DNA of 64,000 nt, taken from Catonia carolina. Taxonomy: Eukaryota > Arthropoda > Insecta > Hemiptera > Achilidae. Within the stretch, counting starts at the first letter, position 1; the number at the start of each line of letters is the position of its first letter. Positions 57,395-64,000 of this stretch are shown here, in pieces. The stretch lies in NCBI GenBank assembly GCA_035578175.1, contig JAQMRL010000003.1, forward strand, positions 80,053,969-80,117,968, read 5' to 3'. The notes under the pieces are model-generated. The model ran no database searches. It saw only the letters and a list, made by a program, of their open reading frames with translations, and was not told the DNA's origin. The position numbers and the translations under genes are program-made.

Positions 57395-57524
57395 CAATCG
57401 CTAAAAAACATGTTTTTTGGGTTCAGGGGTCTGAAAACGTGTAGATCGGGTGAAAACTCGATTTCGAAAAATCGACATGAAAACAATATTTTCCTTCTAT
57501 ATATTCATATAGGCAAGAGAAAGT
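56573..57524 (-). mobile_element. Family R repeat, copy R14
   Basis: Full length. The array at 57336-57391 is (CG)n then (CA)n on the plus strand, about 55 bp. Both ends are well preserved. Confidence 0.9.
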
Positions 57525-57544
57525 AAAAATGTGTTCTAAAAGAT

Positions 57545-57745
57545 AACTTTTAACGGAATGATAATGCCCATGAGGGAATTAAGGTTTCCGAAGAGTTTGT
57601 AAGTGGCAGCCGTCGAATCGAAGACGTAGAGGACGACATCGGAGAACGTGTAATATAGAGATAGAGGAGGCTATGCGAGTCAGAGGGATGGAGGAGCAGA
57701 TGTGGCGGGATATGGCAGTTCGGAAGATGGGATGCGGAAAATAGC
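57545..57745 (+). pseudogene. LINE ORF C-terminal remnant
   Basis: Plus-strand codons near 57655-57745 read IEEAMRVRGMEEQMWRDMAV and then RKMGCGK before a stop. This resembles the closing segment of RTE-like LINE proteins (EEAM-x-R-G-(M/L)-E-x-Q-M-W-x-D and G-C-G-(K/R)). Upstream is worn. Confidence 0.6.
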
Positions 57746-57759
57746 CGTTACGGCTGTAA

Positions 57760-58019
57760 AATACGGTTAATATTTATATATATTTAAAATGCCCACCATT
57801 ACAACACTAAGTTGCGTAGCTCAAGTCGGAAATGTCTAAAGATTTAAATATAACTTCTCAGAGGAAGGCAAAATGCGATTTCTGAGAGAATTTTAAAGTA
57901 TTGGGAAGAAGACAACGTCCAAAAAGAAAAGGAAAACCTGAGTATGTTCAAATATTTTGGATTCAACCGAATTTGTGTAAAACAAAATGATTATAAGTTA
58001 AGAAATTTACCTGTTTAAC
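57760..58019. other. Unassigned DNA
   Basis: No feature recognised. Confidence 0.35.
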
Positions 58020-58215
58020 AATTTGTGGAGACGAAGGTTCCTGGATCAAATCCTAGTAAAGGTAGTTGCTCTTTTACCGGTTTGAAAGCTAGGAAGTGGT
58101 TACCGGTGTACTTTGATCTTTGGGGTTCATTTAACCATATACTCTCAAGGAATGGTTGGCCTGAGTCTGTATAAGACTACACTTCAGTTACAGATTGCAA
58201 CGTACACATTTTAGG
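58020..58215 (+). mobile_element. SINE-D (tRNA-derived)
   Basis: The B-box-like GGTTCCTGGATCAAATCC is followed by a body with GGGTTCATTTAACCATATAC and GTATAAGACTACACTTCAG, a tail type I associate with insect SINEs. The A box is unclear and no target duplication is obvious. Confidence 0.5.
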
Positions 58216-59080
58216 GATTAAAAAGAAATTCAAAAGTGATAATTATTTTTGACCTTTACATTACAATTTCATTTCTTTTTGTTTTCTTGACTAATTTACG
58301 TTTCTAATATAAATAATTATATGATATTTTTTATATAATTTGTAAGATTGTCCTAACCTTTGAAAGACATTCTGGATTTTTTATTAAATTCTATTGTCAA
58401 GCAGCCAAAAAAATATATTTATTCATTATAGTCCATTTTTTCATTAAATGTTTTTACTAAATTTCTTAAATATTGTCTGTTTTATAATGAAAGTTAATAG
58501 GCTATGTTTTGCCACTGCCCAAATTATTATGAAATTTCATTACAGTCGGAACGTGATAAAAATTGGTTTTCGTATTTGTTAGATAGCTAGCGTACGTATT
58601 AAAAAAGAAGTAATAGGAAAATCTACGTGTCATTGCTTTAAAACAGGTCACCACGCTGAAAAAAGATGGAGGAATCCATTATAAAATAAAAGCATTGAAA
58701 AAGTCTCTGCTATTCGTTTGCATAACATTTTCCTTTATAACTCCAGCTTTGGACTGACCAGTTGGAAAGTTTAACTTTTTCCTAATTCAGTTATAAAGGT
58801 AAATTGTATTTAGGTGTTGACATATAGAGGTTGGAAGTTTAAAGGGTCTCTCACCCTTAAATATTGATTCTTATGAATAAGGGTTTCATACAGATTTATA
58901 AATAAAATATTCAACATGTTATTTCGATTTCTGGGAATATTTCGTAATTTCATGTTTGGTAAAATTTATTATTTATTATTACCATTACTGATTTTATAAG
59001 ATTTTTTTAATAATTCAAATGTTTTTATGATATAGTATTACCTGTTTTATTTCTGGCAAACAAGCTTTATCTTTGATCTT
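58216..59080. other. Unassigned AT-rich DNA
   Basis: No gene or shared repeat recognised. Confidence 0.45.
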
Positions 59081-59086
59081 TCTGTT

Positions 59087-59440
59087 GCTTAGGTCATCAG
59101 CCAAAAGGCTGGTTTGACCTTCTAGAGGCTTTACTAAGTAAAACGAGGAGTGAGGTTCTTTACCATTCACTATCTCCCCGAGTTAAAAGTATACGTATTC
59201 AGCATGCCGGGCCCTCTGAAAAGCATCTACTTTCCACCCTGCAAATGACACATTCACTTTATTCACAGGTCTGGCTGTGTATTGAAATTCATTACTCTCA
59301 GAGGAGATAACTCTGACTAGTGTCTTTTACACCTCTACCTCTTCTGGTCTTAAATGCTTCAGTCTTAAAATTGGCTGACCATGTGATAAGAAACAGAACT
59401 ACTTTTTGTAGCCCTGGAACTAGCAGATCATGTGCAAAAA
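59087..59440 (-). mobile_element. Family B retroposon, copy B8
   Basis: Antisense, diverged. Its CCCATAACAG end is missing and no target duplication is visible. Confidence 0.8.
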
Positions 59441-59583
59441 TTTTTTGCTTAAATTATTAAATAAATTAATATATTGTAGCATCTAAGCCTAGTTTTTTTT
59501 GGGATCTGGGTATAATAATTAATAGATAAAATTCCTTTAAATTTATATCAATTATTTATTGACACAAATTAATGATTGTCGTA
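59441..59583. other. Spacer between two B copies
   Basis: AT-rich spacer. Its first part (ATATTGTAGCATCTAAGCCTAG) resembles sequence right of B4 near 32480-32500. Confidence 0.5.
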
Positions 59584-59931
59584 GTTGTCGTTTTGATCAT
59601 CAGCCTAAAGGCTGGTTTGAACCTCCAGAAGCTTTACTAAGTAAAACGAGGAGTGAGGGACTTTATTATTGCCTTCTTCACCGAGTGGAAAAGTGTGCTT
59701 ATCAGCGTGCCGGGCCCGCAAACAGCATTTAATTCACAACCTGCAATTGACACCTTTATTTCATTCACCACAGGGTCTGGTGTCTTTTACACCTCTACAT
59801 CTTCTGTTCGTAAATACTTCATTCATATAATTGGCTGACCATGTGACAAGAAACAAAACTATTTTTTTTTGTAGTCCTGGAACGAGCAGATCGAGTCCAA
59901 ATAATTTAACACTCCACCTGCCTGTTATAGG
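59584..59931 (-). mobile_element. Family B retroposon, copy B9
   Basis: Same orientation as B8, 150 bp away, with a deletion of about 40 bp in the middle (after GGGTCTGG). Retains the CCTGTTATAGGC end. Confidence 0.8.
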
Positions 59932-60249
59932 CGAATTTTTATTTATATTTAATAATAATAATATTTATTAGGTAATTTTTAAAAAAAATAACGATTTCAT
60001 ATGTAGTTCTTGTAAATTTAATAGGTGGGTGAACATTTGGTTAACTGACTCTTATCTGTCTGGCCAACACTATTTCATAATTTTTCAGTTGTTTTAGAGT
60101 ATTCGTGTGTCATTTGGTTTGAAAAATTAATACTTTCCTTAAGTGAAATGCCACTTGCTAGTTGTTTTTTTATGGATTCATATAAGAGTTTGCCAATCAT
60201 CCGCCTATTAATATTACAAAGACTATAGTATTATAGACTTCTTGTTTAC
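59932..60249. other. Unassigned AT-rich DNA
   Basis: No gene recognised. Confidence 0.35.
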
Positions 60250-60870
60250 CATAATTTGTTTTTTACGAGGGGAAACCAAATGTACCAGTACCCAGGTAGG
60301 TCTTCACGAGGGGTATGCGCAGCTCTACCGAAGGTAACTATCCACCAAAACCTCTCAGTTCCTTTCTATCCCATCCCGACTTGCCGCGAAATCACCGTTA
60401 GGCATAACTTCACAACAAGCCGGTGGTTCTTTATTAGATGGATAACATTATCTCAGCGCGATTTCGCTTCTTACCACCCATTTTCCCATTTTTTGAGTGT
60501 TTTTTTTTTTTTTAGACTAACGCATCTCTCATCTCTGATCTTCATCACTTTCTGGATGAACTCCTCAATGGCTTTCCAGTGTTCTTCTTCTGCAATCATA
60601 AAATCACCGAGATTTTCTGGAGAAATCGGTGACCCAAGCTAGGCCCATAAAACCTCCCTGTCCGGTATCCATTTTCTGCAGTCAAAAATCGCTTGTACTG
60701 CGTTGTCCTCTTCCATCTCACATTCCAGATAATTTGGTTCATCTGATTTCCTGAACCGGTGGAGATACGCCCGAAAGCAACCGTGCCCCGTCAATGCCAA
60801 CATAAGTATTATGTTCATCGTAATTAGTTTGTTTAGACCGCCGCTCTGCCAGTACAAATGGTGCCATTTT
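60250..60870 (-). pseudogene. R1-type LINE, C-terminus and 3' UTR
   Basis: The minus-strand frame 60639-60857 has LTGHGCFRAYLHRFRKSDEP, then ECEMEEDNAVQAIFDCRKW, then a stop within LWA(stop)LGSPISPENLG and EEEHWKAIEEFIQKVMK. This is the C-terminal zinc-finger region of R1-clade RT proteins (family form: GHGCFRxYLHR, C-x2-C...H-x4-C, PENL, W-x-A-V). The second Cys and the His of the finger are altered. The part 60250-60430 would be the 3' UTR. Residual stops mark it as dead. Confidence 0.75.
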
Positions 60871-61685
60871 ATAGATGACGCAAGTTTAAATGAATAAAAT
60901 GTTATTTTTTATTTTTCATCTTTTTTTTATTTTTCACCCATAATTAATATTTCTTTTTGTTTCTGAATTTTTTATAAAAAATATCTATTCGAATATTTCT
61001 ATGCATGTATTTTCTTATTTGTGGTTTCATTTCAAATAGAGATATTCCGCTAATTTTCAGTGTTGGGCGAAAAAACAAATAGCTGATAGGGATGTAAGTC
61101 CAATAGCGAGCTGTGCTGAGTGTGTTTGTGTGTGTGTGTAAAGTTAAAGGGATGAGTATAGAATGGAAGTTTCATTAGAACCAGAGAAATGTGTCTTGCT
61201 AGAGACAAAAGCCCATTGTGAAAGTATCCCGGCTCGTTTTACCGACTCTCCTTTCTGAATCTCCTTCATTACACTTATATGCTTCTCGTTATCAAATTGA
61301 TATGAAGACCTGCTTTATCCACAACTAAACTCTCAGAAAACTACTATTCGTTTTACAAATTTATTCTATCTAGAATATTCATTATAATTTTATATTAACT
61401 TTCAAATTGTTTCTAACACCCTAAAACCATTAATTTTAAATTAATGCATCAGATACTTTAGTATTCTAGTAATATCCCGAACGTTCTAAAATATTCACTA
61501 TAATACATATTGCAAAATTTAAATATCATCATGGCTTGTTGAATTTTATTGTTATTAAAGCCCAAACTTATAAATAAAGTTTATGGTTTAATGCTATTTG
61601 CTTTACAGATTTTAATGACTACGTCTGGTTTACGGCTTGTTGTTTGCTGAACCGTTACGAATGACTAAATGCTTTTCATGATCTA
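60871..61685. other. Unassigned AT-rich DNA with a short (TG)n tract
   Basis: (TG)n at about 61119-61138 is not part of an R copy. No gene seen. Confidence 0.4.
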
Positions 61686-62262
61686 GGCTACAAGATAGCG
61701 TAGGCGCGCCATATTTGTTGAAATTCTTGGGGAGGCTATTCTCTCGTAGAAGAAATGGTTTTTTTAAGATTGCGGTCTTAATATGCATTTTAGCGTATAA
61801 GTGTAGTCTATATAATAAAAGTTGTAGACAATTTAAAAAATCTATAACTTTCATTCCAAACATTTCTTTGTATAACGCTAAGTTTAGCGATAATTAGTGG
61901 TGTAATGGTTTTTTTGTCATGACAATCTGTAAAAAAAGTATTCTTTAAGGTTTCGGCCTTAGTTGTCAATTAACAAGAGTGTACATAATAAAATTTATAA
62001 GAAATTAAAAGATCTATAACTTTTATTTAAAGAATCTTCCTCTACAGAGCCTAGTTTAGCGTGAAAGAATGATTTTCCGTATTATTAGGCCAAACTAAGG
62101 TTTGTTTTCATTTTGCATCATTCTCTCATGATTAAAATTAGGTTATGTTTTTTGGAATAGTTTTTTGTTAATTTCTAATGTTTTATAACTAATGTTAAGT
62201 TATATTTTCCATTATTTGCATTGGCAAGAGAAAGTTATGTGACTGTTTCACGCCAGATTTTT
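61686..62262 (+). mobile_element. Family R repeat, copy R15, 5'-truncated
   Basis: Starts at CTACAAGATAGCGTAGGCGC, just before unit 1, and runs to the 3' end (GGCAAGAGAAAGT, GTTTCACGCCAGATTTTTT). It is diverged like R10, and both share a start lacking the microsatellite part. Confidence 0.88.
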
Positions 62263-62417
62263 TAAATTTGTTTTAAAAAATATATTGGCTAATTTTGAAA
62301 CACATTAAGCCAATTGAAATTTGTTTACAAGATGTATTTTAAGCTATACTGTATGTAAAGTACGGTATTTCCTTTGGTTATATATTTTAAAATTGCGCCT
62401 AAATTTACCTTATTTTT

Positions 62418-63337
62418 ACTTTCTCTTGCCTATATGCATATATAGGAAGGAAAGTATTGTTTTCATGTCGATTTTTCGAAATCAAGTTTTCACCGAATCT
62501 ACACGTTTTCAGACCCCCTGAATCCAAAAAACATGTTTTTAGCGATTGGTCTGTGTGTGTGTGTGTGTGTACAAAATATCTCAAGAACGGCACAACGTAC
62601 GAACTTGAAACTTGAAACTTAAGTTACATACCACTACCGGACCCGACACGAACATTTTCATCAAAATCGGTCGATCGGAAGTAGTAGTTTATTCGTGTAG
62701 TTTTTCACTTTTTTGCGATGTTCTCAAAAACTGGTCCTAAAATTTTTTTAAAAATTGCCTCATTTACTAAACTTTTTATTCTCTACAAGATAGGGTAAGC
62801 GCCATGTTTGCTGAAATTTTGGGTGAGGCTGTTTTCAAGTAAAAACATTTTCTTTTTAAGATTGCGGCTTTAATAGGGCCTATGCATTTTAGCGCAAAAC
62901 TTTTATAATAAAAGTTGTAGAGAATGTAAAATTCTACAATTTTTATTTCAAACATTTTTTTTGTATAACGCTTAGTTTAGCGATAATTAGCAATTTTCTG
63001 GTTTTTTCTCACGAAAACGTGTGAAAAATCGATTTTTTTAAGATTTCGGCCTTTGTATGCATTTTTCGACAAAAGTGTATATCATCAAATTTATAGTAAT
63101 TTAAAAGATCTACAACTTTTATTTAAAGCATTTTTCTCTACAGATCCTAGTTTAGCGTGAAAGAGTGATTTTCCGTATTTTTAAGCTAAACTGAGGTTGA
63201 TTTTCATTTTGCGTCTTTCACTCATTATTAAAATTAGTTTATGTTATTAAAGTTAGTTTTTGTTTATTTCTAATGTTAGGTTTATTGTTCATTATTTGCC
63301 CTGGCAAGAGAAAGTTGTGTATTTTCAGATTTTTTTA
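62418..63337 (+). mobile_element. Family R repeat, copy R16
   Basis: Nearly full length. The 3' hairpin is lost through a small deletion (AAGTTGTGTATTTTCAGATT), although the subterminal motif remains. (TG)n at 62550-62570. Confidence 0.9.
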
Positions 63338-64000
63338 AGTTGTACGCGATACGCAGTTTTAGGGTTTTGTAATTATTTAATGATATTGGTTGCTGTACCA
63401 CTCGTAGGTGCAAAGTATGTTTTGTAGTACATACGAAAATTCCTGACTTCGTTTTTACCGTGGTAGGTAATATGACGCGCGTCAATGATGACTCCCTACA
63501 CCAGCCTTATTGCCGGGAACCATTGTACTTTGAATCAACGTTGGCATTTTCTTACAGGTACCTTACTGTAAAGAATGCACAAGAAATTAAAGTAGATTTA
63601 TTGAAAGATGTGTTAAAAATATAATATAATTTACCGTAATATTTATCTTTAAATTATATATATTTTTTAACCTTATTAACAAATTCTTTTCTATAAACCT
63701 TTTGCAAAAACCTGTCACGTTCTGTATTTACAAAAATAAGTACAACGGACTGCATTGGATCTCAAAAGAAAATAAGATGCTTCACAAGTACTTACCGCAG
63801 AAAAAAGTACGTTGTATAGACATCATTCTTTTCATAAAGAAGGTAGAAAATCCATAAGTTTTCCTTTCTTTTTAACTTGTACGTTGTACATTAAAAAGGT
63901 AGTTCTATAGAACGATGTTTTCATTTAAGTAGTAATGTCTTTGAAATACGTTCAAATTGCAAGACAATTTTTCAGTAAGTTTCACTTTGTATTTCTATTG
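63338..64000. other. Unassigned DNA to the window edge
   Basis: No gene, RNA or shared repeat recognised. Confidence 0.4.

Noticed and set aside
60256..60642. Plus-strand 128-codon frame
   Set aside because: It lies opposite the R1-type LINE 3' UTR and C-terminus, and has no recognisable domain.
1..64000. CRISPR array or bacterial operon
   Set aside because: Repeats are long, dispersed and in both orientations; there are no regular spacers, ribosome binding sites or dense coding frames.

Overview
This is AT-rich, animal-type nuclear DNA with no recognisable intact host gene. The mix of elements points to an arthropod, most likely an insect: a Jockey-type LINE, RTE-type and R1-type LINE remnants, tRNA-derived SINEs, several Tc1/mariner-superfamily deletion derivatives, a pogo-like element, and a very abundant short repeat built like the Helentron-associated (HINE/DINE-1-like) elements of insects. 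The species cannot be named from the sequence.

Family R dominates. It has about 16 full or partial copies on both strands and covers roughly a fifth of the window. Each copy begins near ACTTTCTCTTGCC, carries a (TG)n-type microsatellite about 130 bp in, has two diverged units of about 179 bp in its 3' half, and ends with the inverted motif GGCAAGAGAAAGT, a short hairpin and CAGATTTTT. Family B is a retroposon of about 395 bp with nine copies, at least five of them flanked by 9-11 bp target duplications. SINE-A, SINE-B, SINE-C and SINE-D are tRNA-derived families with A- and B-box-like sequences.

Layout: 0-2 kb, an R copy split by a solo-LTR-like insert. 3-8 kb, SINEs, a Tc1/mariner derivative, an R copy and a 1 kb near-perfect palindrome. 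8-11 kb, worn LINE ends. 11-18 kb, B and R copies; one R copy holds both a 1.77 kb Jockey LINE and a SINE, each with target duplications. 18-24 kb, two mariner-type elements with unusually long inverted ends, plus B and R copies. 24-28 kb, R copies, an RTE LINE end and a TIR element. 28.8-29.3 kb, a CpG-rich segment with a textbook histone mRNA 3' stem-loop and a TATA-like box. 30-45 kb, mostly unassigned AT-rich DNA with scattered B, R and MITE copies, a GC-rich block (36.2-37.5 kb) and one small coding-looking frame. 45-52 kb, an RT pseudogene split by an R copy and a Tc1/mariner derivative. 52.8-54.3 kb, a pogo-like deletion derivative. 54-64 kb, a SINE split by a MITE, more R and B copies, and an R1-type LINE end.

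Nothing here acts as a pathway. The informative content is the order of insertions: several nested events have precise target duplications, and two can be checked because removing the insert restores a reading frame. All transposase and reverse-transcriptase genes are broken, so every element here is now non-autonomous.
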